39,513 bases of DNA. Origin: Pseudomonadota bacterium (GTDB lineage Bacteria; Myxococcota_A; UBA9160; UBA4427). The stretch's first letter is position 1. Each line of letters opens with the position of its first letter. Positions 7,181 through 15,736 of the stretch are shown here, piece by piece. The translations under genes and the position numbers were made by a program. The stretch covers positions 1 to 39,513 of the forward strand of contig JAKSBN010000381.1 of NCBI GenBank assembly GCA_022361175.1, in the 5' to 3' direction. The notes under the pieces were generated by a model. That model was not told the origin of the DNA, did not search any database, and worked only from the letters and a program-made list of their open reading frames with translations.

Positions 7181-8907
7181 CACGCGGCTTGCAGCTCCTG
7201 CGCGCGGACCGCAACGGCACCCGCCGTCTCGCCGGGGACCACTCCCGTGCGCCGGCGGAGAAGCAGGCTTCCGAAGGGCGACCGACGCAGCGCCAGCAGG
7301 AAGCGCTGCACCTCGGGCGGCTGCTCGCGCACCGCCTCGATCGGGCGCCGGGCGGTGAAGACCAGGAAGGGCTCTCGCATGGCCACCCAGATCCAGATGG
7401 AGTCGACCTCGCGCGAGTCCAAGAGCCGCTCCACACACGGACGCAGCTGCGCCGGCGCCGACAGGTACGACGACCACAGGTGGGGCCCGTCGCAGGCCCA
7501 GAAGCGCATGTCGCGAAAGATGTGCTCCTCCCCGCCCGGCAGGACCCACTGGTCGTAGGGATACTGGGCGTGCGCGTCGGGGTGGGAGACGTGCTCGAGG
7601 TCCTCGCCCAAGAGGGAGGCGTGCAGGTTCAGGTACTGCATGCCCACCCGGTTCGCGAGCACTACGTCGCGCGGGCCGACCCGCTCCGAGAGCGCGGCCA
7701 GCGTGTGCTCGAGCTCCGCGGCCCGCGTCCCGAAGTCGGAGCGCGCCCGGCGATACGACGCGGGATCGAAGTCCACCGTCAGCCCCAGCAGCGCCAACCC
7801 GACCGACGCGACGGCAAGCGGCCCGACTCGGCGAACCGCCCACGCCACTGCCGCTGCCGACGGCAGGAGCAGGAAGGGCAGCAAGTAGACGCAGTGGCGA
7901 GTGGCGGAGAACGGATACAGGCCCAGGACGCCCAGCAGCATCGCGGCGACCACGACGGCGCCGCAGGCGGCAACCGGCGCACGGCCTCCCTGTCTCCACC
8001 ACACCACGCCGCCCGCGACCGCGGCCGCAAGCCAGACGATCCCGGCGACCGCGCTGCCGTCGCTGCCGAAGAGCATCACCCGGTAGGCGTCGGGGAGGCG
8101 CAGCAGCGCGTCCCAGGGCGAGTCCGGAAACAGCGGCTTCAGGAAGTAGTAGTGGTCGACGAAGCGGCCGAGGTTGGCCGCCGGACTCGCCGCCCGAGCG
8201 CCGACGAAGTAGAGCTGGACGGCGGCCCACGCCGGAGCGGGAAGGGACACGGCGGCGTGGAGCCCCAACCAGGCGCCGGCCCGCCGAACCCCGAGCGCGT
8301 TCCGCTCCGAGACCAGCGCGAACACGGCGCCCGTGAGGCCCAGCCCCGCGAGCGGCACGGCTGCGCTCACGTGTGTGAAGGCGGCCAGGGTGCCCGCGAC
8401 GGCGTAGCCCACCAGGGCACCGCGGCGACGGGTCCGGTGCCACACGGACAGGCACAGGAGCGCCAGCGCCAGCCACAGGGACAGCAGCGAGTAGGCGCGC
8501 AGCACCTGGCTCAACTCCACCAAGAGGTCGGCGAAGGTGACGACGGCGGCCAGGAAGAACCCGGCGGCGCGTCCGAACCACTCGCGTCCCAGCAGGAAGC
8601 CGACGGGAATCAACAGCAGACCCGGCACCAGCGACACGGCGCGCAGCCACAGCACGTCGTGCCCCAGCGCCAGCTGCCCGTGGACCACCACGTAGCTCAA
8701 GGGTCCGTGAATCTCGTGGCGGAGATTTCGCTCCAGGACGGCGCCCAGGCTCGCTTGCTGGGCGTCCATCAGGTGCCACATCTCGTCCCACGAGAGTTGC
8801 CACTCGGCGAGACCCGAGAGGCGCAGCCAGGCGCCCGAGGCCAGCAGCGCGAGCAGCACCCCGACCTCGACCCAGCGAACGCGCGCGGGTACTTCCGACT
8901 GCGTCAC
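7177..8907 (-). CDS. GT39-type integral membrane glycosyltransferase (GT-C fold)
   Basis: 576 residues with about ten hydrophobic segments over residues 10-400 and a soluble C-terminal part. The first periplasmic loop holds LSWDEMWH with D41 and E42, the acidic pair typical of GT-C enzymes such as ArnT/PMT-like glycosyltransferase family 39. Members transfer sugars from polyprenyl-phosphate donors to lipids or proteins on the outer face of the inner membrane. The C-terminal region (about 400-576) has no clear family motif. The GTG at 8907 is used, with a GGGGG run upstream. It is 20 bp downstream of the FAD monooxygenase on the same strand. Donor and acceptor are unknown. Confidence 0.8.
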   Translation of the reverse strand: MTQSEVPARVRWVEVGVLLALLASGAWLRLSGLAEWQLSWDEMWHLMDAQQASLGAVLERNLRHEIHGPLSYVVVHGQLALGHDVLWLRAVSLVPGLLLIPVGFLLGREWFGRAAGFFLAAVVTFADLLVELSQVLRAYSLLSLWLALALLCLSVWHRTRRRGALVGYAVAGTLAAFTHVSAAVPLAGLGLTGAVFALVSERNALGVRRAGAWLGLHAAVSLPAPAWAAVQLYFVGARAASPAANLGRFVDHYYFLKPLFPDSPWDALLRLPDAYRVMLFGSDGSAVAGIVWLAAAVAGGVVWWRQGGRAPVAACGAVVVAAMLLGVLGLYPFSATRHCVYLLPFLLLPSAAAVAWAVRRVGPLAVASVGLALLGLTVDFDPASYRRARSDFGTRAAELEHTLAALSERVGPRDVVLANRVGMQYLNLHASLLGEDLEHVSHPDAHAQYPYDQWVLPGGEEHIFRDMRFWACDGPHLWSSYLSAPAQLRPCVERLLDSREVDSIWIWVAMREPFLVFTARRPIEAVREQPPEVQRFLLALRRSPFGSLLLRRRTGVVPGETAGAVAVRAQELQAAW

Positions 8908-8926
8908 ATCGCCCCCGGGCGGCTCC

Positions 8927-10411
8927 TCAGGCCTTCACGATCTCGTAGTCGGAGGCGCGGAACCGCCGGGCCCCCAACACGTACTCCGCGGCGAAGCCCG
9001 GGTAGAGCGCGTGGTTGCTGCCGTCCTCGGACAAGTACCAACTGTTGCAGCCCGACGACCAGACCATGTAGGGCATGCGCCGCTGCAGGCGGTCGTTGTA
9101 GCGGTCCTGAACCTCCTGGCGCACGTCCACGAAGCGCAGTCCCTCGCGGCGGATCTTCCGAATGGCCTGCAGCGCGTGCGAGATCTGGGCCTCCGTGTAG
9201 ACCAGCACGGAGGTGTGGCCCGGCCCCGTATTGGGCCCCATCAGGGTGAACCAGTTGGGAAAGCCCGAGACGGTCATGCCCTTGTAGGCGACGGCTCCTC
9301 CCGCCCAGGCTTCGTCCAACGTGCGGCCGCCCCGCCCCTGCACCGGGAAAGGCGCCGCCGCCAGCCCCACGGCGAAGCCGGTGGCCAGGACGATGACGTC
9401 GACGTCGTGCCGAGAGCCGTCCCGGCACTGGATGCCCTCGTGCCCCACCTGCTCGATGGGGTTCGTCACCAGCTCCACGTTGTCACGGGCGAACGACGAC
9501 CAGTAGTCGTCGGAGATCAGGATGCGCTTGCACCCCAGCTGGAAGTCGGGCCTGAGCTTGGCGCGGAGCGCGCGATCGGGGACCGAGCGCTTCAAGTGCG
9601 CGCCCGACAGGCGCTCGGCCCAGCCGGAGAGACGCGGCGCATCGAGGAACACGATCGGACCGAAGAGCTCGCTCAGCGCGTATTGGGCGAAGCGGCTCGC
9701 CCGCAGCGCCAGCGGGAAGCGTTCGTAGCGCCGCCTGGCCCGTTCGCTGTAGCGGCGATCCCGCTTCGGCATCACCCACGCCGGCGTGCGTTGAAACACG
9801 CTGAGCTTGGCCACCTGCGGCGCGATCGAAGGCACCACCTGCACGGCGCTGGCGCCCGTCCCGATGACGGCCACGTTGCGCCCCGTCAAGTCGTAGTCGT
9901 GGTTCCAACGCGCCGTGTGGAAGACCTCGCCGCCGAAGTCCGAGAGCCCCTTGATGTCGGGCTCCGCCGGGTCGACCAGGCCCCCGACGGCGGACACCAC
10001 GACGCGCGCCGTGAACGTCTCGCCGGAGCCCGCGGTGAGCGTCCAACGGCCCGCCGCTTCGTCGAAGCGCGCGTCCGCGATCTCGGTGCCGAAGCGGATG
10101 TGAGAGCGCAGCTTCCACTTCTCGACGACGCCCAGCAGGTACGCCTGGATCTCCTGGGATTCGGCGAAGACCCGGCTCCAGCGAGGATTCGGCTCGAAGG
10201 AAAACGAGTACACGTGAGAGGGCACGTCGCAGGCGGCGCCCGGGTAGGTGTTGTCGCGCCAGGTGCCGCCCACCTCGTCCGCGCGTTCGAACACGGTGAA
10301 GGAGTGAATGCCGGCCCGCTTCAACTGGATGGCCATGCCGATCCCGCCGAAACCGGCGCCGATGATCGCGATCGGGAAGTCCGCTGCCCTGGGCGAGTCG
10401 GATCGACTCAT
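8927..10411 (-). CDS. FAD-dependent monooxygenase, Baeyer-Villiger type
   Basis: 494 residues. The FAD-binding Rossmann motif is IGAGFGGIG (17-25), followed by FERADEVGGTWRDNTYPGAACD. The NADPH-binding motif is VIGTGASAVQ (182-191). The Baeyer-Villiger fingerprint FxGxxxHxxxW is intact at 159-169 (FGGEVFHTARW), with H165 present; the residue after W is N rather than the usual P or D. Enzymes of this type insert one oxygen atom next to a ketone to give an ester or lactone. The ATG at 10411 has AGGAG seven bases upstream; the frame is open further upstream but that part does not resemble the family. Near the KstR-like control region and LLM oxidoreductase, a lipid, steroid or terpenoid substrate is plausible but unproven. 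Confidence 0.9.
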   Translation of the reverse strand: MSRSDSPRAADFPIAIIGAGFGGIGMAIQLKRAGIHSFTVFERADEVGGTWRDNTYPGAACDVPSHVYSFSFEPNPRWSRVFAESQEIQAYLLGVVEKWKLRSHIRFGTEIADARFDEAAGRWTLTAGSGETFTARVVVSAVGGLVDPAEPDIKGLSDFGGEVFHTARWNHDYDLTGRNVAVIGTGASAVQVVPSIAPQVAKLSVFQRTPAWVMPKRDRRYSERARRRYERFPLALRASRFAQYALSELFGPIVFLDAPRLSGWAERLSGAHLKRSVPDRALRAKLRPDFQLGCKRILISDDYWSSFARDNVELVTNPIEQVGHEGIQCRDGSRHDVDVIVLATGFAVGLAAAPFPVQGRGGRTLDEAWAGGAVAYKGMTVSGFPNWFTLMGPNTGPGHTSVLVYTEAQISHALQAIRKIRREGLRFVDVRQEVQDRYNDRLQRRMPYMVWSSGCNSWYLSEDGSNHALYPGFAAEYVLGARRFRASDYEIVKA

Positions 10412-10558
10412 GATGCCACTCCTGGTCGTGTGAACGCGGCCCGAAGCATGCGCGAACCCGGCGCCCCACGCACGCACCAAACCCCAGGGGGTGTGACTCC
10501 CGCAGCTGTGCCACTCTCTCGCCGCGCGCGCGAACACGCGCAAGGCAAAGGGGACGGC

Positions 10559-10709
10559 ATGAACGGTACCCATCACGTCGCTCTACGCGGGCCTCTTGGG
10601 CCTGGTCCTCGTGTGGCTCAGCCTGCGCGTGGTGGGCTCCTTCGTCACGTGGATCGTCTTGGTCGCCGGCAGTCTGCTGGCGCTGGAGAGTTTCGGAAGA
10701 CCCGCCTGA
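10559..10709 (+). pseudogene. MAPEG-family remnant (internally deleted and frameshifted)
   Basis: Frame 3 reads PITSLYAGLLGLVLVW followed by LSLRVV, an excellent match to the first transmembrane helix of MAPEG proteins (membrane-associated eicosanoid and glutathione metabolism family). It continues directly into GSFVTWIVLVAGSLLALESF, which resembles the last helix of the same family. About 80 middle residues expected in a roughly 130-residue MAPEG protein are missing. The only ATG (10559) is in a different frame, and an in-frame TGA lies just upstream at 10560, so no normal start exists. This looks like a relic left by an internal deletion plus a small frameshift. Confidence 0.6.
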
Positions 10710-10770
10710 ACGCGAACCGGGCCGCCTGGCCCGTGTGACGGCCCGCGATTTCCAGTAGTCTCGCCGCCGC

Positions 10771-11697
10771 ATGGAGCGACATCGGGCCAGCGGGCGAGCG
10801 GGACTCGGGTTCGCCCTGGCGGCTTGCACGATGGTCCTCTGGGGCATGCTGCCGCTGGCGCTCGAAGCCCTGCTCGAGCGGCTCGACCCCGTCACTCTCA
10901 CCTGGTTCCGCTTCGGGTTCTCCGCCCTCGCGCTGGCGCCGCTCTTGGCCTGGCGCCGGGAGCTCCCCCGCTTCGACCGACTGGGGCGCCACGGCTGGGG
11001 GCTCTTGCTGGTGGCGACGGGCTTCCTCGCCGCGAACTACCTGAGCTATCTGCTGGGCCTCGACCGCACCAACGCAGCCAGCGCCCAGGTGTTGATCCAG
11101 GCCGCCCCCCTGCTGTTGGCGCTGGGGGGCATCGCGGTCTTCGGCGAGCGCTTCGCGCGCCTGCAGTAGCTCGGCCTCGGGGTGTTGCTGGCCGGCATGG
11201 CGCTCTTCTTCGGCAGCCAGCTCCGCGCCCTGGCCGGCGAGTGGGAGCGCTATCTCTCGGGCACCGGCCTGATCGGCCTGGCCGCCGTCACCTGGGCCGT
11301 CTACGGCCTGGCCCAGAAGCAGCTGCTGCTCACGTGGTCGTCCCAGGCGATCATGCTCTGCATCTACGCGGGCTGCAGCCTGGCCTTCGGGCTGGCCGCG
11401 CAGCCGTCGTCGCTGGCGAGCCTGGATGCCGTGGCTTGGCTGCTGCTGATCTTCGCCTCCGCCAACACGCTGGTGGCCTACGGCACCTTTGCGGCGGCGT
11501 TGGAGCACTGGGAGGCTTCACGCGTCTCGGCCGTGCTGGCGCTCACGCCGCTGGCCACGCTGGTCTTCTCGAAGTTGGCCGCCGCGCTGTGGCCGCAGCA
11601 GTTCGAGAGTGCCAGCGTGACCCCGACCGCCGTCACGGGTGCCGTCGTCGTGGTGCTGGGGTCGTTGGGCGTCGCGCTCGGAAGTCGCGACCGCTAG
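10771..11697 (+). pseudogene. EamA (DMT superfamily) transporter interrupted by an in-frame TAG
   Basis: Read through, this is a 308-residue ten-helix EamA/RhaT-type drug/metabolite transporter. The first EamA repeat runs from GFALAACTMVLWGMLPLALE to AAPLLLALGGIAVFGERF. The second runs from GTGLIGLAAVTWAVYGLAQK to LTPLATLVFSKLAAALWP. A single TAG at 11167-11169 falls in ERFARLQ*LGLGVLLAGMALFF, at the place where family members usually carry W (Q-W-x-G), so a one-base TGG to TAG change explains it. The frame and coding character are fully kept on both sides, so the mutation is recent, a sequencing error, or read by suppression. A GTG at 11182 could start a half protein, but half-transporters of this type would rarely work. 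Confidence 0.8.
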
Positions 11698-11705
11698 CTA
11701 GCGCC

Positions 11706-12341
11706 CTACTTGCGCGGCTTCAGCGTGTGCATGATGGGCGGCGTCTTCACGCGGGAGACCAGCACCAGAGCCGTGAGCCCCAACACGAGCGCTCCCACCA
11801 CGAGCACGCCGATCGGCCCGATCGCGTCGAGCAGCCAGAAGACCATGCTCTTGATGCCGGAGTTGCGGCCCTGGAACTCCATCTCGCGGCCGCCCGCGAT
11901 CTCCTGCGCCGCGCCGTGGAGGGCGAACGTCATCAGCGCGGCGATCGCGCCGAACACGACCGGGCCCAGCGCGGCCCGCACGGGTCCGTACTCGACGATC
12001 TTGGTCTCGAAGCCGTGGAGGAGCTCGGTCAACTGGGCGGCGAACGCATCTCGCTCCTCGCGATCGGAGAAGCTGATGTTCTTCGACTCATCGTCCTTGC
12101 CGGAGCGGTAGTCGATGTCGATGTCGTCGTCGTGGCGGTTGTACTTCACCTTCTTGATGGACTGCACCACGATGGTGGTTCCGTCCTTCACCACCGTCGC
12201 CGCCGACTCGCCCCGGTCGAGCGCCTCCTTCATGGCCTTCGCTTTGTCCGCCGGCGGATTCGCCACATAGATGACGTCGTCCGTCAGTGCCACAACACTG
12301 TCGAAGACGCGCTCTTCATCGACCCAATGAGATGTCGGCAC
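11706..12341 (-). CDS. Membrane protein with PH-like domain and two C-terminal TM segments
   Basis: 211 residues from a GTG at 12341 with a strong AAGGAGGAG five bases upstream. Residues 10-108 are soluble, with TIVVQSIKKVKYNRHDDDID and KNISFSDREERDAF. This strand/turn/helix pattern resembles bacterial PH/GRAM-like domains (strand, basic loop, then a C-terminal helix with E-E-R-D-A-F). Two hydrophobic helices follow, about 123-143 and 173-196, joined by a short charged loop, ending with a basic tail (TLKPRK). No enzyme motif is seen and the function is unknown. It converges with the broken EamA gene and is divergent from the Sel1 gene. Confidence 0.75.
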   Translation of the reverse strand: MPTSHWVDEERVFDSVVALTDDVIYVANPPADKAKAMKEALDRGESAATVVKDGTTIVVQSIKKVKYNRHDDDIDIDYRSGKDDESKNISFSDREERDAFAAQLTELLHGFETKIVEYGPVRAALGPVVFGAIAALMTFALHGAAQEIAGGREMEFQGRNSGIKSMVFWLLDAIGPIGVLVVGALVLGLTALVLVSRVKTPPIMHTLKPRK

Positions 12342-12496
12342 GGCACTCCTCCTTCGCGGGGCCACCGCGGGGCCCGTCAGGACATCGGCAGGGCCCGAAC
12401 GAGGCTTGACCCCAGCCAGGCGCGGCCGAAACTCCGATCTCTTCGGTACCGTCCCGGCGGCGCCCGAAGCCCTTCCGCCGCCAAGCGAGAGAGCCC

Positions 12497-13291
12497 GTGA
12501 AGAAACTGCCGCTGATCTCGATTCTGTCGCTGGCGCTGGTCGGCGCATCCGCCGACGCCGGGACCTTGGACGAGGCCGCCGACGCCCTGCGCGCGGGCGA
12601 GGCCAGCCGGGCCCTCGAGCTCGTCCGCCCGCTGGCGGCGCGCGGGAATCCCGCGGCGCAGCTGCTGCTGGGCGACCTGCACCACGATGGCGCGGGCGTC
12701 CCGCAGAGCTACGTCGAAGCGGGCGCCTGGTACCGACGGGCCGCCAAACGGGGCTTCGCCCCGGCCCAGACCCGCCTGGGCTCCCTCTACGCCGAGGCCA
12801 AGGGGCTCCCCCAGGACTTCTCCCAGGCGGAGGTCTGGTACCGCCGCGCCGCGCTCCAGGGCGAGGCCGAGGGCCAGTACCGGCTGGGGCGCCTCTACTT
12901 CTACGGCATCGGGGTGGAGGCCGACCCCGTCGAAGGCGCGACATGGCTGCGCCGGGCGTCCGAACAAGGGCACCCGAAGGCGCAGGGCGATCTCGGAATC
13001 GCGTACACGGTGGGAACGGGCGTCGAACGCGACGACGGCGAAGCGGTGCGCTGGTTCCGGCGCGCGGCCGAGCAGGGAGACGCTTTCGCCCAGAGCCAGC
13101 TGGGCCGCATGTACTACAACGGCAACGGCGTTCCCCGCGACGCGGTGATGGCCTACGTCTGGTTCGACCGCGCGGTCTCCAATGGGGACGACGGTGCGAA
13201 GCGCGACAGCGTGGCCCGGGAACTCACGCCCGTCCAGCGGGCCCGGGCCCGGCGTCTGCTGGAGGCGGGCTCGGCCCTGCCGGCTCCCTAG
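12497..13291 (+). CDS. Secreted Sel1-like (TPR-type) repeat protein
   Basis: 264 residues. The N-terminus KKLPLISILSLALVGASADA is a typical Sec signal peptide, with cleavage likely after ADA (near residue 21). Residues about 53-232 hold five 36-residue Sel1 repeats of the form AxxxLGxxYxxGxGVxxDxxxAxxWxRRAAxQG; clear examples begin at AAQLLLGD, PAQTRLGS, EGQYRLGR, KAQGDLGI and FAQSQLGR. Such periplasmic helical solenoids act as protein-interaction scaffolds. The partner is unknown. The GTG at 12497 is the only start that gives a proper signal peptide. It is divergent from the PH-like membrane protein and 143 bp upstream of the 7TM gene. Confidence 0.9.
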   Translation: MKKLPLISILSLALVGASADAGTLDEAADALRAGEASRALELVRPLAARGNPAAQLLLGDLHHDGAGVPQSYVEAGAWYRRAAKRGFAPAQTRLGSLYAEAKGLPQDFSQAEVWYRRAALQGEAEGQYRLGRLYFYGIGVEADPVEGATWLRRASEQGHPKAQGDLGIAYTVGTGVERDDGEAVRWFRRAAEQGDAFAQSQLGRMYYNGNGVPRDAVMAYVWFDRAVSNGDDGAKRDSVARELTPVQRARARRLLEAGSALPAP

Positions 13292-13434
13292 AGCGAATGT
13301 GGGCGCCCCCCGGGCTTTCCCCACCCGCGGGTTCGATCAAGCCCGGCCGGCGACCTGCCGAAAACCCAAGGGAGGGACTGGGTTTCGGACCCGCCGGAGA
13401 CCGGCGGCCCGGCCGGGGCGAGGGGAGCCAGCTC

Positions 13435-14163
13435 GTGCTCACACTCATCGGATTCGGCGCGTTCGTCGTGGCGTCGGCATTCATGGGCGTACGCCTGTTG
13501 CTGCTGCATCGCCGCACCCGGCGCGTGCCCGAGCTCACCATGGGCCTGGCCTTCATCTGTGGCGGCGCGATGGCCTTCCCCCTCATGACGCTGGCCCAGT
13601 CCTTCGAGCCCGGCTCCGGCCCCGCCATCGCGGCGCTGCTCGCCGGCCGGCTGGGCTCCACCGTGGGTGCCGCGTCGCTGTACCTCTTCACCTGGCTGGT
13701 CTTCCGCCGCGAGAGCGCGGCCGGGAAGACGATCCTCGCCTCGGGTCTGCTGGCGCTGACGGTCGGCATGATCGGCCCGGAGTTGTACTTCGGAATGGGC
13801 GTGAGGATGACCGACGGCCCGTGGTTCTGGTTGGTGGTCGTCGCCCGCGGCGCGTCGTACCTCTGGGCTGCCGTCGAATCGCTCTGGTACTGGCGCGGCA
13901 TGCGCCGGCGTCAGCGCTTGGGCCTGGCCGACCCCTTGGTGGCGAACCGCTTCCTGCTGTGGGGGGTCGCGTCGGTGGCGCCGGCGCTCATCTTCACGCT
14001 GACCGGCCTCGCGGCGCTGTTTCCGGGACCGGCGGTGCAGGAGGCTCTCACCAACGCGACGTCGGTGTGCGGCTTCGCCTCGGCCGTCACGATCTGGCTG
14101 GCCTTCTTCCCGCCCGCGCGCTACGCGCGCTGGATCGCATCGCCGGAACGGGGACCGGAGTGA
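13435..14163 (+). CDS. Seven-helix membrane protein of unknown family (paralog A)
   Basis: 242 residues with seven predicted transmembrane helices, starting directly with LTLIGFGAFVVASAFMG. Residues 143-177 (LWAAVESLWY..., RRRQRLGLADPL, NRFLLWG) match closely a segment of the protein at 24220-25002. The final helix in both ends with a PPA-R/Y motif (FFPPARYARW here; FLPPAAYLRF there). The conserved cytoplasmic loop RxRLGLADPxVxNRFLxWG is the family signature. No known transporter or receptor motif is recognised. The GTG at 13435 has AGGGGAG eight bases upstream, and the start matches that of the paralog. The stop overlaps the next GTG by four bases. Confidence 0.75.
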   Translation: MLTLIGFGAFVVASAFMGVRLLLLHRRTRRVPELTMGLAFICGGAMAFPLMTLAQSFEPGSGPAIAALLAGRLGSTVGAASLYLFTWLVFRRESAAGKTILASGLLALTVGMIGPELYFGMGVRMTDGPWFWLVVVARGASYLWAAVESLWYWRGMRRRQRLGLADPLVANRFLLWGVASVAPALIFTLTGLAALFPGPAVQEALTNATSVCGFASAVTIWLAFFPPARYARWIASPERGPE

Positions 14164-14639
14164 CGGGCAAGCTCAAACGGGGTCTGCTGATCCTGGTGAT
14201 CGCCGGCGGCGCCTTCTGGGTCGGACGCGATCCGGGGATCCTGGAAACGCCGCTCGCCAGTTTCCAGTCGCTCTGGCACGACGGCGTCGAGACGATGCGG
14301 CGCTGGGTCGCGGGTCTCGGCGAGTCGGGTCCGGAAGCAGCTCCGGGGCACTGGGTCGCCCCTCCGGAAGACATGCTGGGCGAGACGCGGGCCACCAGCG
14401 CCACTCTCGCCTGCCCCGAAGCCGATCTGCTCGAGGTCGAGGGAATCCTGATGGAGACCGTTCGCGGCAACTCGCCCTGCGTCCTGCTCGAGAAGGGAAC
14501 CGACGTTCGGGTGCTGAGCGTCAGCGAGAACCGGGCCGAGATCTCGTGGGGTGAGGAGCCCCAGGCGGGCTTCGTCCACCTGGCCGATCTCGAGGTCTTC
14601 TGGAACCTGATGGCCGAGAAGGGCGCCGAGCTCGAATAG
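14160..14639 (+). CDS. Small membrane-anchored protein with SH3-like C-terminus
   Basis: 159 residues starting at a GTG that overlaps the stop of the 7TM gene (GTGA). Residues 7-22 are a hydrophobic anchor (RGLLILVIAGGAFWVG), followed by a periplasmic part. Residues about 100-148 (SPCVLLEKGTDVRVLSV, then RAEISWG and GFVHLADLEVF) look like a small beta-barrel of the bacterial SH3 type, as in proteins that monitor or bind the cell wall. Two cysteines in that part could form a disulfide. The coupling to the 7TM gene suggests the two work together. No family name can be given with confidence. Confidence 0.68.
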   Translation: MTGKLKRGLLILVIAGGAFWVGRDPGILETPLASFQSLWHDGVETMRRWVAGLGESGPEAAPGHWVAPPEDMLGETRATSATLACPEADLLEVEGILMETVRGNSPCVLLEKGTDVRVLSVSENRAEISWGEEPQAGFVHLADLEVFWNLMAEKGAELE

Positions 14640-14644
14640 CGGCG

Positions 14645-14835
14645 CTACGGCTCCGGGGCGCCCACCCCCTCCCGCGCACACCAGCGGCGAAGCGCTCGCT
14701 CGTAGTAGTCCAAATGCACGGATCGCAGCCGCGCCCACAGCACTCGCGCTCGTCCGGCGGATCCGGCGGCGGCGGAAGGCCGCGCGCCCGCGCCAGCTCG
14801 GCGAGGGCCTGGTGATCTCGGGCGGACGGGGGCAT
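14645..14835 (-). pseudogene. Oxidoreductase-like (OXLD1-type, PF09791) small protein, frameshifted
   Basis: An ATG at 14835 with AGGAG six bases upstream opens MPPSARDHQALAELARARG, then PPPPDPPDERECCGRGCDPC and IW. This is the hallmark of the oxidoreductase-like N-terminal domain, Cys-Cys-Gly-x-Gly-Cys-x-x-Cys-[IV]-Trp-Asp-x-Tyr. After W the frame goes wrong, but the -1 frame resumes with DYYERALRRWCAREG and ends at 14645. One missing G in the TGG(G)AC stretch near 14710 accounts for it. The full protein would have about 63 residues. It is either a recent frameshift or a base-calling error in a G run. Its role is not known; the Cys cluster probably binds metal. Confidence 0.7.
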
Positions 14836-14979
14836 GGATCTCCTGCTCGGCGGTGGCGGGGTCGAAGCGCGGCCACACGCTACTCGGAAGCGCCGGGCGC
14901 GCAAGCCGAAGCCATCCAACGGCCGGCACGGCTGCTATCGTGTGCACACCCTCCGGCGACCCCGAAGTTCGGATGACTC

Positions 14980-15735
14980 GTGGCGTACGCTCGCTCGCGT
15001 TTCCTCGCCCCGTCCACTCACCATGGCGCGCTCGTGGTGGCGGCCCTTTTCGCCGTGCTGGCCGTCGCATGGGAGCCCCCGCCCTACGAGAGCTACTGGT
15101 TGTGGGCGGGCGTACCCGATTCGCGGCTCCCGGGACGGGGCGCGGTCTCCGTCCACGTGGGTGCCGTCGCCTGGCACGGCGAGACGCTGTGGTTCCAAGC
15201 CGAGGGCGCGGGGCCGCGCGCCTTCCCGGGCCGCTCCGTCACCGTGGTCTTTCGCTTGAACGGATTGCCCCCGGCCCACGAGCTGGTGCCGCTCCTGGAA
15301 GCCCAGGCGCGCCGCTTCGAAGCCGTCGGCAATCGCGTAGCCGGGGTACAGCTCGACTACGACGCGCCCACGGCCCGCCTGCTCCGCTACCGCGACACGC
15401 TCGGCGAGGTTCGCGCGGGGCTCGATCCGCGCTGGCGACTCAGCATCACCGGTCTCCTGGACTGGGTGGCGACCGGGGACGAGCACGCGCTGGCGCGGGT
15501 GGCGGCCAGCGTGGACGAGATCGTCTTCCAGCTCTATCAGGGCCGGGACTACGTGGCCGAGCTGCCGCACTACGTCGCGCGGTTCTCACGCCTGCCGTTT
15601 CCGTTCGCCGTGGGTCTGCTGGCGGACCACCCGAAGAACGCGGAGCTGCTGGAACGACTCCGCCGCGAACGCCGGCTGGTGGGCGTTCACTACTTCCTGA
15701 GAAGCAGCGCGGGCCCGGACAGGGAGGACATCTGA
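14980..15735 (+). CDS. DUF3142 domain protein
   Basis: 251 residues with a hydrophobic N-terminus (about 17-31, ALVVAALFAVLAVAW) that is a signal peptide or anchor. The body matches DUF3142 (PF11340): GNRVAGVQLDYDAPTARL (117-134), WRLSITGLLDWVA, VDEIVFQLYQGRD and LPFPFAVGLLAD. The repeated strand-helix order and the LDYD acidic pair (D126, D128) suggest a TIM-barrel related to glycoside hydrolases, though no activity has been established for the family. The GTG at 14980 is followed one base after its stop by the ATG of a large secreted protein at 15737, so they form an operon. The two probably act together outside the cytoplasm. Confidence 0.83.
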   Translation: MAYARSRFLAPSTHHGALVVAALFAVLAVAWEPPPYESYWLWAGVPDSRLPGRGAVSVHVGAVAWHGETLWFQAEGAGPRAFPGRSVTVVFRLNGLPPAHELVPLLEAQARRFEAVGNRVAGVQLDYDAPTARLLRYRDTLGEVRAGLDPRWRLSITGLLDWVATGDEHALARVAASVDEIVFQLYQGRDYVAELPHYVARFSRLPFPFAVGLLADHPKNAELLERLRRERRLVGVHYFLRSSAGPDREDI

Positions 15736-15736
15736 G

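Noticed and set aside
11692..11703. 12-bp perfect palindrome CGCTAGCTAGCG at the EamA/PH-like convergent junction
   Set aside because: It has no loop and no T-tract, and facing TAG/CTA stop codons produce much of the symmetry.
12406..14163. 585-codon reading that would fuse Sel1-region sequence to the 7TM protein
   Set aside because: Only the part from the GTG at 13435, with its own Shine-Dalgarno sequence, looks like protein. The upstream part is an alternative frame of the Sel1 gene.
14637..14647. TAGCG-G-CGCTA inverted repeat between convergent genes
   Set aside because: Mostly two facing TAG stops; the one-base loop cannot form a terminator hairpin.
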